Below, piece after piece: positions 45,081 to 56,885 of a DNA stretch of 64,000 nt (position 1 is its first letter; each line of letters starts with the position of its first letter). The stretch comes from Ahaetulla prasina (lineage: Eukaryota > Chordata > Lepidosauria > Squamata > Colubridae): contig NC_080548.1 in the NCBI RefSeq assembly GCF_028640845.1, positions 9,666,314 through 9,730,313 on the forward strand, written 5' to 3'. The position numbers and the translations under genes are program-made. The notes beneath the pieces were generated by a model. The model was not told where the DNA came from. It saw nothing but the letters and a program-made list of their open reading frames with translations, and searched no databases.

Positions 45081-45131
45081 GTAATATTTGCTTTCCTTTT
45101 CTCCATGTTTTTGCCTTTTGTTTATTCACAG

Positions 45132-45381
45132 CAGAGGTGGGTTTTAGCAGGTTCTGACCAGTTCTGGAGAACCAGTAGCTGAAATTTTGAGTAGCTGAAA
45201 TCTTGAGTGGTTCGGAGAACCGGTAGTAAAAATTCTGACTGGCTCCGCCCCCATCTATTCTCTGCCTCCCGAGTCCCAGCTGATCGGGAGGAAATGGGGA
45301 TTTTGCAGTATCCTTCCCCTGCCATGCCTACCAAGCCACGCCCACAGAACACGTAGTAAAAAAATTTGAAACCTACCACTG
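45132..45381 (+). mobile_element. hAT-like MITE (GGTGGGTTTC family)
   Basis: Ends CAGAGGTGGGTTTTAGC and GAAACCTACCACTG. Flanks attcacag and cttcatgg match 5 of 8. A short duplication (GTAGCTGAAATTTTGA) is present near the left end. Confidence 0.8.
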
Positions 45382-46664
45382 CTTCATGGACATATTTCTC
45401 TCTATTTTCCTTCTAACCTTTCCAACCATCTGGGTAGTGTATATGTATTGTATACCGTGTGTATGTGTGTGTGGATTAATAGATTATCCAGCTTTAAGTA
45501 AAGGTGTGTGGTGATACAGCTCTAGGCTCAGATTGAGAATCTTGGCTTAGTGCCTGGATTTCAATGATCTCCCAGGCCTTTTTGTGAAAGGATGGTGTCT
45601 ATGTAACAAGCCCCCTCCCATATTCTTAGGTGTCCCGTATTTACCAGCAAGACTAAGTTCTCTTTTCCCTTGAAGTTATATCAATCCATTCTTCAGTTGA
45701 CTTACTTACTGTACTTCCTCCTTCTGTCTTCATTCTCCTTCTGGGTTCTCAACAACCAATGAGTTGGGTCAAACCTTCATGTTCTCTGTTTGACACATAA
45801 TAGGTGGAAATAGATTCGAGATAAGCGTCAAAACCACAGAGACGTGGTATTGTTTTTTTGTTTTGTCTTGTTTTGTTTCTATTGCTAAAGTACTTAAAAT
45901 ATTCCAGCACAGTACATTCCCGGGAGTTCTCTCGGTGTGTGATGCTTTTAAAAATAGCCCGATCAAAGCAGTTAAAATATGAGGGGAGGGCTGTCTTTTC
46001 TCATCTCTGCTGAATTTATGCAAAAAAAAAAAAGATCTTTCTCTTTTCCTATTTCTATATTCCTTTGCAATTCAAATAAGCAAAAAGGCTATCATGATGA
46101 AGTCAACCCACTTCTGAAAGTCACATTGGATTGGTTCAGACTGTTGTCATTCAAATAGTTGGAGACATTTTTTAAATAATTTAAATATTGCAAGGAGGCG
46201 GTCTTGGTCAATGACCACAACATTCTTGGGTGCTTGGGGAGGCAAACCTAGTTTGTAAGAACTCATGTTTCCAGGTTTAACTTTTTATTAAAAAGGCAGG
46301 ACAGAAATCAGTACCCTGAATAGTAAAAACTGTGACCATCATTAATGCTCCATGTCAGAGAAGGCAATATTGTACTAGAAGGCCTATTGGTCTGACCGAT
46401 TAGATGGCCATGTTGTGTGGCTCTATATCAGGGATTGTTGAGGTCCTCCAGCCAAACTTTTATTGCTTTCAATTTCAGAAGCCTTCTGGAAGCCAGTAAT
46501 TCAGCCCTGCGGCAAGGCAGGTGGACAACGAGTTATTCAAAAGATAGATAATGAGGGAGGAAGGGTTTATGTGCACATTTCAGGGGGTCCTGCCCACTGT
46601 TTTTAGTTAAGCTTCAGCCATCATTGACAAGCATCCATTTGTGCCTTCCAGCTATCACTCATAG
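45382..46664. other. Unassigned intergenic sequence
   Basis: No gene and no recognised repeat in about 1.3 kb. Confidence 0.45.
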
Positions 46665-47625
46665 AACACAGAATCATAGGATTGGAAGGGATCTCAGAGT
46701 CTTCTACTCCAATCCACTACTCAGGGTAGAAGGTTTATACCATCCTGATCAAATAGTTGTCCAGCCTATTCTTGAAAACCTCCTGTGATGGGGCACCCAC
46801 AATTCCAGGAGACAAAATCTACTGATTGTTCTTACTGTCAGATAATTTCTCCTTACTTCTAGGGTGGACTGCTTTTTAATGATCTTCCTTCTGTTGCTTC
46901 TTGTCCAGCCCTCAGATACTTTGGAGAATATGTTGACACTCCTCCAATATTTGTCACCTCAAATATTGGAAGGCTGCTATCATGTCCCGCCCCAGTACTT
47001 TCCTTCGATAAGTTAAATGTATCTAGTTCCCTGAACTGCTCATCAGTTAGCCTCCAGACCCTTTTATCACCATTATCAGGTCTGATAGAGGGATTAGACC
47101 CTTAGGAAAGAAAGACACACATCCCAACTCTGCTTGGTTGAAGTGATAGGTTATTTTACTAAAAGATGTTGGTTGCACTAGAGTCAGGCTAGAACTAGAT
47201 TTCCCATGCTCAAAAGATATAGAAACTTTCCACACATCCTAGCCATCCTCCCCATGACCAGTCTTCAGCCAACAAGAGTTGCCTAGGTGTTTTGAGAACG
47301 CTGAGGTGTTTAGGGTAATCCACATTCTTTCTCAGAATTCATGGCCTTGAATGCTGGCAAAAACTGATTCTGAGCTTTCCTGCTCTTTTGTCAAGCTGTC
47401 ATTCCCCCCCTCCCAGTTTCCTATCACGTACACAGGCAGGTTGATTGCGCGTTTGCTCACCCTCTCCCTGCTTCTAGCCTTTGATGGCAGGATGCCACCA
47501 AGGCACCCAGCTGAAGATGGCAGACCTGATAGTTGCCCTCGTCTGTACTCTTTCCAGGATCTCAACATCTTTTTTGTATCATGGTGACCAGAACTCTATG
47601 TGGTATTCCACATGTGGCCCCACAC
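46665..47625 (-). mobile_element. CR1 LINE 3' part with an unknown insertion
   Basis: Tip GGATTGGAAGGGATCTCAG at about 46679. CR1 order runs to TTAGCCTCCAGACCC at about 47063 and resumes at about 47533 with TTGCCCTCGTCTGTACTC and GATCTCAACATCTTTT. Confidence 0.82.
47089..47525. mobile_element. Insertion of unknown type (437 bases)
   Basis: It splits the CR1 copy and is flanked by the 7-mer ctgatag on both sides (47082-47088 and 47526-47532). No terminal inverted repeats or TG/CA ends are obvious. The body resembles none of the other families in the window. Confidence 0.55.
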
Positions 47626-49237
47626 CCACACAGATGCCATACATACCCACCAGAGTGCAAAGGACTGGAGAGAGCTGGAAAATATGGTGCCCACTCACCA
47701 TAAAGAGGTCCAGACAACAAAGGGGGTATAGGAGATTACTGTGGCTCATAAATTTCCTACCTGATTTGTCTAGACACCTCTCTGGAGGAACTGACCCCCA
47801 AAAATGGTGATTCCCTACCTCGTAGAAAAAAAATATTTTTTCTTCTCCAAGAGATGGGAGTGGAAAGCAATGTGCCAAGTTGGAATCCCGAAGGTTTTTA
47901 ATTCAGTTTTAGAGCTAATTAAAAAAAAAAAAGACACTCCTTTTTAATTGGCATCTCCAACAGGTTCTGTAAAAGCCAAGTCCAACAAAGTCTCTGTTTT
48001 CCACCTCTGGTTCTTATCAGTCACGCAACTGTATTTACAGAAGATTCCCAGACACCCCTTTCCCCTAGTTTCTGAGGGCAAATGTGGAGTTTGGGCCAAG
48101 TTCCTTATTTTCACATGTGAAGCCAAGGCCCCTAGCCTGCCACTTGAGCCCCGCAGCTCACCTATGGAAACATCACACTGCAGGAACGAATGGGTCTGTG
48201 TTATTCTTGGAGAGCAAAGAGAGACTGAAGTGAGGCCCTTCCCAACGAGGTCGAACGCTGTCATAACATTCAAACAATAGAAAGGCAAGGGATCGCTGCA
48301 GAGCGACTAATTTGGCAGGAGGAGAAATGCCCCGAACAGGAGTTGTTGTAAGCCAAACGGTCCCCTTAATCTTGTTTTCCACCTTGTTGGAACCAGTTGG
48401 TTAATAAAGGAAAAGAGAAAATAAAGCCACCAATACATCCCCTTCTCAATCCCCGATTCTGCCAATGAAAATATTCACTCCAAGACAGTGAAAAACAGAG
48501 CAAAGCTAATAGATGTGTATCAACTCTCCCCATCAGTTTGGCCAAAAACCTCGGAGGTGTCTGTTACATCACCTTTTCACCGGGAACTTCCTCTGCCTTC
48601 ATTATGCCCTGATATCATTCACAGGTCACTAAAATACAACCTTAAAGACTTCCCTCTGGTCAGACTGTGCATTCCCAGGGTTTCCAGTGGTGCACAATCA
48701 GGAGATCACGGTTTATACCACGATCACCTTTACATCTGGGAGACTAGATCCCAATGGGTTTGGAAAAGGTCCAACTTTGTCATTCTTGATCATAAGCACA
48801 AGCCAAGGCAGCATCTGGGAATCATCTGAATGATGTGGCCAAATAATCTTCTTCTTTTTTTCCCCCTTTCTTTTTCCTCGTCTTGTGTAGACTTTTCAAT
48901 AGCTGGATATTTTCCAGAAGGTGAGAGTTATTTGCAAATAACATTTCCTCTCCTCTCTTCTCAACCTCCTTGCTGCCTAATTTCGGGGCAAATACATTGA
49001 TTTGCTTCATCCTGCCCTGCTGCTCATTTCCATTAATTTTACAGTAAGTCAATTAGAATCAGGAGCTCAGCAATCAGAGAGGAAATACCAAACAACTCCA
49101 TCATAAGCGGAGCACGGTAACTTATTTCCTGTTTATTTATTTATTTATTTTTAAAAAGGAAGAAATGAAAAGGAAAGTTGTTTGTCAAGCATCAGCTTTT
49201 GGAACAGCATTTATTTCCAAAAAAGATCTTGGATCCA
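47626..49237. other. Unassigned intergenic sequence
   Basis: About 1.6 kb, relatively repeat-free. Overlapping open frames (110 and 114 aa at 47944-48288 on opposite strands, 113 aa at 48488-48829) show no recognisable protein pattern. Confidence 0.4.
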
Positions 49238-49693
49238 ACAGCAATAGCACTTAGGCTTATATACCGCTTCACAGTGCTTTACAGCCCTCTCTAAGTGGTT
49301 TACAGAGTTAGCATTTTGCCCCCAACAATCTGGGTCCTCATTTTACCGACCTTGGAAGGATGGAAGGCTGAGTCAACCTTGAGCAAGTTAGTATTGAACC
49401 CTTGATAGTCAGTAGAATTAGCCTGCAACACTGCATTCTAACCACTGTATCAGAGGTGGGTTTCAGCCTGTTCTGGAAAACCGGTAGCAGAAATTTTGGG
49501 TAGTTCAGAGAACCGGTAGTAAAAAAATTGACTGGCCCTGCCCCCATCTATTCTCTGCCTCCCGAGTCCCAGCTGATCGGGAGGAAATTGAGATTTTACA
49601 GTATCCTTCCCCTGCCATGCCCACCAAGCCATGCCCACAGAACCGGTAGTAAAAAAATTTGAAACCCACCACTGCACTGCATCACCATGGCTC
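49238..49693 (-). mobile_element. Sauria SINE with a hAT-like insertion
   Basis: In reverse it has the tRNA-like head (GCAGTGGTTAGAATGCAG), the body GGTTGACTCAGCCTTCC and the BovB-like tail ending in AAGTGCTATTGCTG. The hAT copy at 49451-49674 cuts the head. Confidence 0.88.
49451..49674 (+). mobile_element. hAT-like MITE (GGTGGGTTTC family), nested in a SINE
   Basis: Ends CAGAGGTGGGTTTCAGC and GAAACCCACCACTG. Flanks cactgtat and cactgcat match 7 of 8, and the SINE head is continuous when it is removed. Confidence 0.92.
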
Positions 49694-49828
49694 TTGGCAA
49701 TAACTGCCCCAGAGATAATTTTAAAAGATATAAACAGACAGTGGCTGAAGCCTGGTATTTCTCTGCTAGAAAGAAAACCAAGCATATCAATAAAGGAGAA
49801 TATTTGTAGCTCAGGGTTGAAATGAGGG

Positions 49829-50008
49829 GTCCTTGGTATTTTCTAAGTTTGGTTGTGTTCTTGCAGATGTTTCATAACCCAAGTAGGTAACATCATCAGT
49901 ATGTAAGTAGAGAACAAACCCTACTTCCTTCTAGCACTGATGATGTTACTAGTTTGGGTAATAAAACATCTTCAAGAAAACAAGCAAGCTCAGAGAGCAC
50001 CAAGGATC
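49829..50008. mobile_element. Foldback element with arms of about 72 bases
   Basis: The left arm GTCCTTGGTATTTTCTAAG ... ACATCATCAGT pairs with ACTGATGATGTTACTAG ... GAGAGCACCAAGGATC. The phrase GATGTTTCATAACCCAAG recalls 11650-11700. Confidence 0.75.
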
Positions 50009-50155
50009 ACTCAAAATCAACATAGATATGAGGAGGGAGAGTGAAAACAGCATCTGCAGCTATTAGACATGGCTGGGAGCAGCCTCACCAATTGATATGA
50101 TTGGGATCCCTGTGCGGGATAAGCATTTTCAGATGTCTCCAAACATACTGCTCAT

Positions 50156-50735
50156 ATTTATTTTATTTATTAAACAAATTTATATAGCTGCCCAACTCAC
50201 ATGACTCAGGGCAGCTTACAAAATTTTTTAAAAAATCTACCATATAATAAAAATCTCCTCTTGCCCTATCCTCTATGGCAGCAACAACACAATCAAATCA
50301 GCCACATATCAGCACTTAGGTATATATACCGCTTCAAAGTGCTTCACAGCCCTGTCTGAGTGGTTTATAGAGTCACATATTTCCCCCAACAATCTGGGTC
50401 CTCATTTTACCCACCTCGGAAGCATGGAAGGCTGAGTCAACCTTGAGCCTGGTGAGATTCGAACTGCCAAATTGCAGGCAGCTGGCAGTCAGCAAAAGTA
50501 ACCTGCAGGACTGCACTCTAACCACTGCGCCACCACGGCTCTGATCCATTTATGGTCCTGAGGCCCACTCACAATTCCATGTTTTTAGGGCCTTTTGGAA
50601 AAAGCAACAAGGTGGGGGCCAACTAAGGTGGGGTGGGGGTGGGGAATGATGTTCTACAGAGAAGGGGCCACCACCAAGAAGGCCCTTTTCACAGTCCCAC
50701 CGGATGTACCTTCCTAATCGACAGGTCCTGTAACA
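50156..50735 (-). mobile_element. LINE 3' fragment (CR1/L3-like) split by a SINE
   Basis: The tail ATGACTCAGGGCAGCTTAC stands at about 50201-50219; a further LINE piece with CAGAGAAGGGGCCACCACC lies at about 50656-50674. The SINE at 50310-50541 separates them. Confidence 0.5.
50310..50541 (-). mobile_element. Sauria SINE
   Basis: Complete in reverse: tail AGCACTTAGGTATATATACC, body CTGGGTCCTCATTTTACCC and the complement of GGTTGACTCAGCCTTCC, B-box region GGTGAGATTCGAACTG, head CTAACCACTGCGCCACCACG. Confidence 0.92.
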
Positions 50736-52644
50736 TGTGCCTCTAAATCACATAAATAAATTGCATGAAAATGTAGGATGGGAAAGGAGGGCAGGGGAAG
50801 GGAGAGGGAGAGGGAGCCAAAATTATTCAAATATACCCCTCCCCCAGTTTCAGTTTTACATAGGTGACAATATGTTATATTTTCTTCTCATTGTATTTAT
50901 TTGCCTGATTTTGGCCCACATCTGTGAGGTTGGTTGGACTGAGGGTGAAGGTCCTATCTACAGCCATCAAATAAGCTCCATGCTCAAATGATGGATTTCA
51001 GCATCTGAACCATCAAACCCATCAAACCCTACTGACACTTCTAGGTCTGGTTTCATTTAACTACGGGAGATTAGACATTGTCAACAATGACGCAACTAAA
51101 AATAAGTGGTACAGCTGGATGGGGAAATTGCACAAGACTATCTTTTTTGGAATTTTTCTTCCAAACAATCCACCTACTTCTTCTTGGATGGGAAAGAAAA
51201 CAACGTGAAATTTGAAATGACTGAATGCATGGAAAAGGAAAGCTAATGGGGGAATGTGAATCATTCTGTCTCCTTGCAACGAGCTCTAAATTTCATATTC
51301 TCTTTTTTTTTCTTTCCGAAGATTAGCTTTGTGTATGTTTTATTATAATTCTTTGGCCCAGTTGGGAATGCCTGTTCTTTTTTTCCTGCAATTCAAAGTT
51401 TATGACAAAGCTTACAAGGGCTTTTGTGCTGTAAAGTCAGGGATAAAGTCCTCAGCGGTGTGCTGTCCATTCTTTCTGGAGTCGTCAGGAAACACTTTCG
51501 TGATAAGGCAGAAAGAGCAGGAGAAAATTGAACAAAGCATCCCACCACAAGGCTATTCAACTGGGAAATAGCGCATGCAGGATGACGAAATCTTTATTTA
51601 TCCCCAAACTCAGCGGGCGGAACTGAGCAAGCTTTGTGCCAGGACCCAGAAATCCTCTTTATAACACTGGAGGAAGCAAACTTTGGGGGCTGACAGACCC
51701 TTTCGGAAGGCTGAGATCATACTGAGTTCCTCTCACAAAATGGCTGCCATTAGGCCTGGCCTAAGGCTCCCCTTACTCCCAATACTTACACCGCCTTATC
51801 CCAAGACTCAAAATGGGTGAGTAATTTAAGTCAAGCGTCTCCAACCTTGGCAACTTTAAGACAGTCTTGCTGAGGAAATCTAGGAGTTGAAATCCACAAG
51901 TCATAAAGTTACTAAGGTTGGAGATCCCTGGTCTAAGCCATGCATCATGTTTATTTTCTACAAACATCCATATGGAATATATGTGAGACACCAAAACTTT
52001 CATAGAAATAAAGAATTCCTCTCCAAATTTAAAACTTCTATTAAAAATGTTCCAAGGAAGCACGGAGAAAGGGGCAGGTGGAGAGTGAAGGCACAATCAG
52101 GCCTATTTGGGAGCTCCTGAGAAGTTGCCATTGGCCAACAAATGGCTAAAAACAGAATGTGGAGCTAAATTAGCTGGATCTCTTGGGGAATTTTTACATG
52201 TTTTCTGTGTTCTTTCCCATACAGCATTTTGCCTTGGCCCCTATTTTTAAACCGTCATTCCTCGTACCTCATTCCTCCCCCAATCTCATGTCTTATGACC
52301 GAGGAGTGAGCATTCCAGAAATTGCAACCACCAAAACATTTTGCATAATTGTTTATTTAGCCTTTAACATACACCCAGGAAATAACTTTCTTCTCTCTGA
52401 AACTGATGTGAAGACTGAAAATAACATGCAATCCAGTAAAATGAATTTTGAAGCTTAAGGGTTTCAAGGAAATGAGATCCTTTGAACTGGATGTTTGTAC
52501 CATGCCATCCTAAACTGGCTTGTTTTGTCTTGGCTGAATATGTCCTGTGAAACCAACCATTGTGCTTACAAACAGGGTTATTCAGTGGGAAGTGTCAACA
52601 TCTGCAAAAATGGTAGGTTCAGCATCCTGATCAAAGCCCTACCC
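50736..52644. other. Unassigned sequence with one foldback copy
   Basis: No gene recognised. An ACTTCAACTCCCAGAATTC-type foldback lies at about 51834-51931 (GTCTCCAACCTTGGCAAC ... GTTGGAGATCCCTGG). The open frames near 51773-52458 show no protein pattern. Confidence 0.45.
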
Positions 52645-52770
52645 CAGCAGTCTTCAAACTTGGCAGCTTTAAGACTTGTGGACTTCAACTCCCAGAATTC
52701 TCCAGCCAGTTGGAGAATTCTGGGAGTTGAAGTCCACAAGTCTTAAAGCTGCCAAGTTTGAAGATCTCTG
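52645..52770. mobile_element. hAT-like foldback element, near-perfect hairpin
   Basis: Arms of about 60 bases: CAGCAGTCTTCAAACTTGG at the left and CCAAGTTTGAAGATCTCTG at the right, with only a few mismatches. Flanks ccctaccc and ccccaccc match 7 of 8. Confidence 0.9.
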
Positions 52771-53476
52771 CCCCACCCCTTTTCTACACATGTACAACAA
52801 GTAAGGTTGAGCTTCTATCCATCGTGTTGGAGGTTTTGACCACCCCTGAAGATACCTCTGTTTATAAATGATGATTTACTTAGGCAAATTGTGGATTCTG
52901 TTGCTTTTATTTAACATCACAGTTGAACTAAAATGTGGCTTTTGAAGGCGGTAAGATAGCTTTAGGGGAAATTGTTTCTATTATATTTTTGAAATGTTTC
53001 AGTCTTGAAGGATTTGGAGGGTTGCAAGATTTTAAATTTGCCCTTGATTTTGCTTATGTGGGGGAAAAAGAGAGATAACTAAAACAATTGCCTTCACAAA
53101 GCTGATATGTTCCACTGGATTTTAACTATGCAATCTTGTGGGCTGCAAATCCAGACTAGGGACTTGCCTTTGACCAGTGGGTCAATCTTCAACCCATTTC
53201 TGTCTTGGTGTAATGTCAGGACATACCCACTCTATGAAGCAAGCTGATGGGAGTAACAGTTTGACTCAACATCAAGCACATTCCTATGTCTCCACTGCTT
53301 GGGATTGGCATCCCAAACCCATTATCTTTAGACCAGTTCCTCAACTTCAACAACTTGAAGATCTGTGGACTTCAACTCCCAGAATTCCCCAACCAGCATG
53401 GCCGTATATCTTCAATTCGCCGAGGCTGAGAAACACGGTGTTAGGTACTAATTCTCCCTGGTTTCTCAGTAGCACG

Positions 53477-53478
<2 letters not shown>
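52771..53478. other. Unassigned; half foldback copy
   Basis: A one-armed, decayed member of the ACTTCAACTCCCAGAATTC family lies at about 53341-53445. No gene seen. Confidence 0.45.

Positions 53479-53521
<43 letters not shown>
53479..53521 (+). repeat. CA dinucleotide repeat
   Basis: About 21 CA units, perfect. Confidence 0.97.
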
Positions 53522-53525
<4 letters not shown>

Positions 53526-54154
53526 CAACCACAGCACATGGCACAGCTGCCATATCCAGCCAGCCAGCCAGCCAATGACCAAAGCTAGAAAGGCTGGTTT
53601 TAGCATCATCATGAGCAAACAGCTACTTTGTTTTGATTAAGGCCTGGGGACATAATCTATTATTAATCTATGCCTGATATATTCTGAAAGAGCACCTCGC
53701 AGGCCTCCTGGGTAGCTGCAGCCTGATTGATTCTTAGCAGCCATCCCTGGACTGTTGCAGATAAAATGTGGCCGTTGCCAGAAGCTGGGCAGCAGGTGTT
53801 CCGCTCTCTGAGATAACTTGAATCTATCGTGCAGAAGAGCCGTGGGATTTACCAACTTCTCCTCCTCCTCCTCCTCCCACAATGGCAGGTATCATTCTAA
53901 GTTCAAAAAAGCTAAATCCCAATCTGGCTTTCCATTTGCATCCTAGATCCTTATTGATGTTCACTTTGAAATAAATCAGTGGAAAAGTCTTGCATCTAAC
54001 GTTACTCCAGGCTATGATTTATTTATTTTTTTCACATGAAACTGCAATTTAAAGGCAAGGTGGAAAGGAGAGGGATGTGTGGGAAAAAGTTGAGTGGCAC
54101 CCGGGCAGGCAAAGGGTCTCTCTTACTATCCTGGAGCTTTTCTCCATTTGCTCC
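53522..54154. other. Unassigned sequence
   Basis: No gene. Short CCAG and CCT runs at about 53555-53575 and 53860-53878. Confidence 0.45.
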
Positions 54155-54975
54155 AAGAATAGAATAGAATAGAATAGAATAGAATAGAATAGAATAGAAT
54201 TGAATTGAATAGAATTGAATTGAATTGAATTGAATTCTTTATTGGCCAAGTGTGATTGGACACACAAGGAATTTGTCTTGGTGCCTATGCTCTCAATGTA
54301 CATAAAAGAAAAGATACATTTATCAAGAATCATAAGGTACAACACTTAATGATAGTCATAGGGTACAGAGTAGAGTAGAGTAGAGTAGAGTAGAGTAGAG
54401 TAGAGTAGAATAGAATAGAATAGAATAGAATAGAATAGAATAGAATAGAATAGAATAGAATAGAATATTTATTGGCCAAGTGTGATTGGACACACAAGGA
54501 ATTTGTCTTGGTGCATATGCTCTCAATGTACATAAAAGAAAAGATACCTTCATCAAGAATCATAAGGTACAACACTTAATGATAGTCATAGGGTACAGAG
54601 TAGAGTAGAGTAGAGTAGAGTAGAGTAGAGTAGAGTAGAATAGAATAGAATAGAATAGAATAGAATAGAATAGAATAGAATATTTATTGGCCAAGTGTGA
54701 TTGGACACACAAGGAATTTGTCTTGGTGCATATGCTCTCAATGTACATAAAAGAAAAGATACCTTCATCAAGAATCATAAGGTACAACACTTAATGATAG
54801 TCATAGGGTACAGAGTAGAGTAGAGTAGAGTAGAATAGAATAGAATAGAATAGAATAGAATAGAATAGAATAGAATAGAATAGAATAGAATAGAATAGTT
54901 ATTGGCCAAGTGTGATTGGACACACCAGGAATTTGTCTTGGTGCACGTGCTCTCAGTGTACATAAAAGAAAAGAT
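54155..54975 (-). repeat. Tandem array: four LINE-tail units alternating with AATAG/AGTAG arrays
   Basis: The 129-base unit starting ATTGGCCAAGTGTGATTGG occurs at about 54240, 54470, 54686 and 54901 (the last truncated near 54975). Each is preceded by GAATA pentamers, and copies 1 to 3 run into AGAGT pentamers. The period is about 215-230 bases. The unit is the reverse of the LINE tail at 34600-34757. Confidence 0.92.
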
Positions 54976-55179
54976 ATAATGGCACAGACATGCTCTGAAA
55001 AACTAATATTTTATTTATTATGCATTCTACTCTTGAATGCTGATTGTCTGACCACAATTAAAATTATCAATCAAGCAGAAACACAGGCAAAAATCACAGA
55101 AACCTATAAAATCAATATACATTGGCCAAATTATTTCACAGCCACCATAAGAATAACACTTACACAAACATAATATCCA

Positions 55180-55437
55180 GGGGTGAAATCTACTTACTTT
55201 CTTTACTGGTTTGGAAGTGTACGTGCAGCTATGCTGCGTGATAGTTGGAACCTTTTTTTTTAAAGCATTTTTTTACTCCAGTTCCAGCAAATAGATAGTT
55301 AAAAATGCTTTAAAAAGGGGGGGGGAGTTGACCACGCCCACCCAGTCACATGACCCCCACCACTAAGCCATACCCTCCCAGCCAAACCCACAGAACCAGT
55401 AGCAACAAATTTTACATTTTCCTCTTTATTTTGAAAC
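55180..55437 (+). mobile_element. hAT-like element (CAGGGGTGAAAT family), right end missing
   Basis: It starts CAGGGGTGAAATCTACTT; the body has GACCACGCCCACCCAG and AGAACCAGTAGCAACAAATT. No matching right end is found before the next element starts at 55438. Confidence 0.6.
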
Positions 55438-55868
55438 TACCGTATTTTTTTGGAGTATAAGACGCACCTTTTTCCCCCAGAAAAGAGGGTGAAAATCTGG
55501 GTGCGTCTTATACTCTGAATGTAGCCCTGCCCAGCTTCTCAAATGGAGGTTTCAGAAGCTGAAAAAAGCGTCAAAAAAGAAGCTTCAGAAAAGAAGCCCC
55601 CAAACAGAGCTTTGGAGGCTTTTTTTCCGAAGTTGTTTCAGAGGCTTTCAGAGAAAAAGATTTTTTCTCAAACGGAGTTTCAGAAGTTTCAAAAGCAGAA
55701 AAAAAAGCAAGGCACGGAGCTCACAACCAAGGAACCTGTTGCTAAAATTCACCTCTGGGAACAGCTGATTGGGGGTATTCTGGGAGGCCAATCCACCTGC
55801 CAATCAGCTTTTTTCTTATTTTCCTCCCCAAAAGCTAAGGTGCGTCTTATACTCTGAAAAATACGGTA
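55438..55868 (+). mobile_element. Inverted-repeat element, TACCGTATTTTTCAGAG family
   Basis: Starts TACCGTATTTTTTTGGAGTA and ends TACTCTGAAAAATACGGTA. The body matches 32350-32729 (GTAGCCCTGCCCAGCTTC, GGGGGTATTCTGGGAGG) with extra repeats of AAACGGAG/AAGCTTCAGA type. Confidence 0.85.
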
Positions 55869-56694
55869 AGTCATATCAAAGATATTAGGCTTTGAGCGAT
55901 CTACAACTTTGAAGAGAAGTTGGGGGGCTGGAGTGAAGGAGAACAGAGGCAGGAGAGGGATTGGCAATGAGGACAGCACATTTTCCATCAGTAGCGTCTC
56001 ATGCCCACTCCAGACTAGCTGAATCAGTGGTGAGACCAGTCTACCAGTCTACCAGTTCAATCCAAAGAAGCTTGAGAAGGCTGGAGAAGGCACCTCGTCA
56101 GAGCGACAAAAGTTGAGTTAGAGAGAGGCATATTAAAAGCAGACAATCTGCTTCTTTCCAATCCCCCAGGGAATCAGCCGTCTCTCCCTCCTTTCGTCGC
56201 TTTTTCTCCCAGGCTCTTCTCTGCCCTTTCTCCTGACCCTGTGGGAAAGTTGCGTGCCCTCCTGCCTTCTCTGGCCGACCCTTCTGGTCACAGTCCCCAG
56301 TGGCCTTCATGTCGGTGCCTCCCAATTGGAATTTCATTTCTGGCAACCAGAAGCAAGAGGCGATAGAGACCCTGACAGAAAAGGAAGCCCCTGGCTGGAT
56401 TTTGAGTACAAGTTCCAAACGATGTACTCTTGGGCTGTTGTTTACTGCACAGTAAGTTCACCAGAACTTGCAGCAAAGAACAGAATAGTATGCGCCCTTG
56501 GGGTCCATGTTTAAACTGATTATTATGTGACATCAGAATGTGACATTTGGGGCTGTCGAGCAGCAGTAGCAGCAGCTTCCAATTGACATAAACCAATATA
56601 TACTAGTTTGTTGGTTTGTATCCAGCCTTTATTATGTTTACAAATAATTGGCCGAGAATATATCCAATATACCCTCTTCCTATTTTCTCCATAA
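55869..56694. other. Unassigned sequence
   Basis: No gene recognised; opposite-strand open frames at 56098-56596 have no protein-like pattern. Confidence 0.45.
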
Positions 56695-56822
56695 CAACCT
56701 TGTGAGGTGGGTTGGAAAGAGGGACTGGCCCAAAGTCACCTGGCTAGCTTGCATGTGGCACTAGAACTCACAGCCTCCCGCTTTCTAGTTTGGTGCCTTA
56801 ATCACAAGATTAAACCAGCTTC
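56695..56822 (-). mobile_element. tRNA-derived SINE, partial
   Basis: In reverse it matches the SINE at 13188: CCCAAAGTCACCTGGC, CACTAGAACTCACAGCC, and the head ending at AACCAGCTTC. Confidence 0.7.
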
Positions 56823-56885
56823 AATTTTTTCCCCTTGCATCTGCTTCATTGGACGTTGTAAATTCTGCTGTTTAAAGTAACAGAT

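Noticed and set aside
54049..54963. Several repetitive open frames rich in YSILF
   Set aside because: They translate AATAG pentamers; no stop falls in the repeat by chance.
54155..54975. CRISPR-like alternation of repeat and spacer
   Set aside because: The alternating parts are a LINE tail and pentamer arrays; units are over 200 bases and the genome is a vertebrate.
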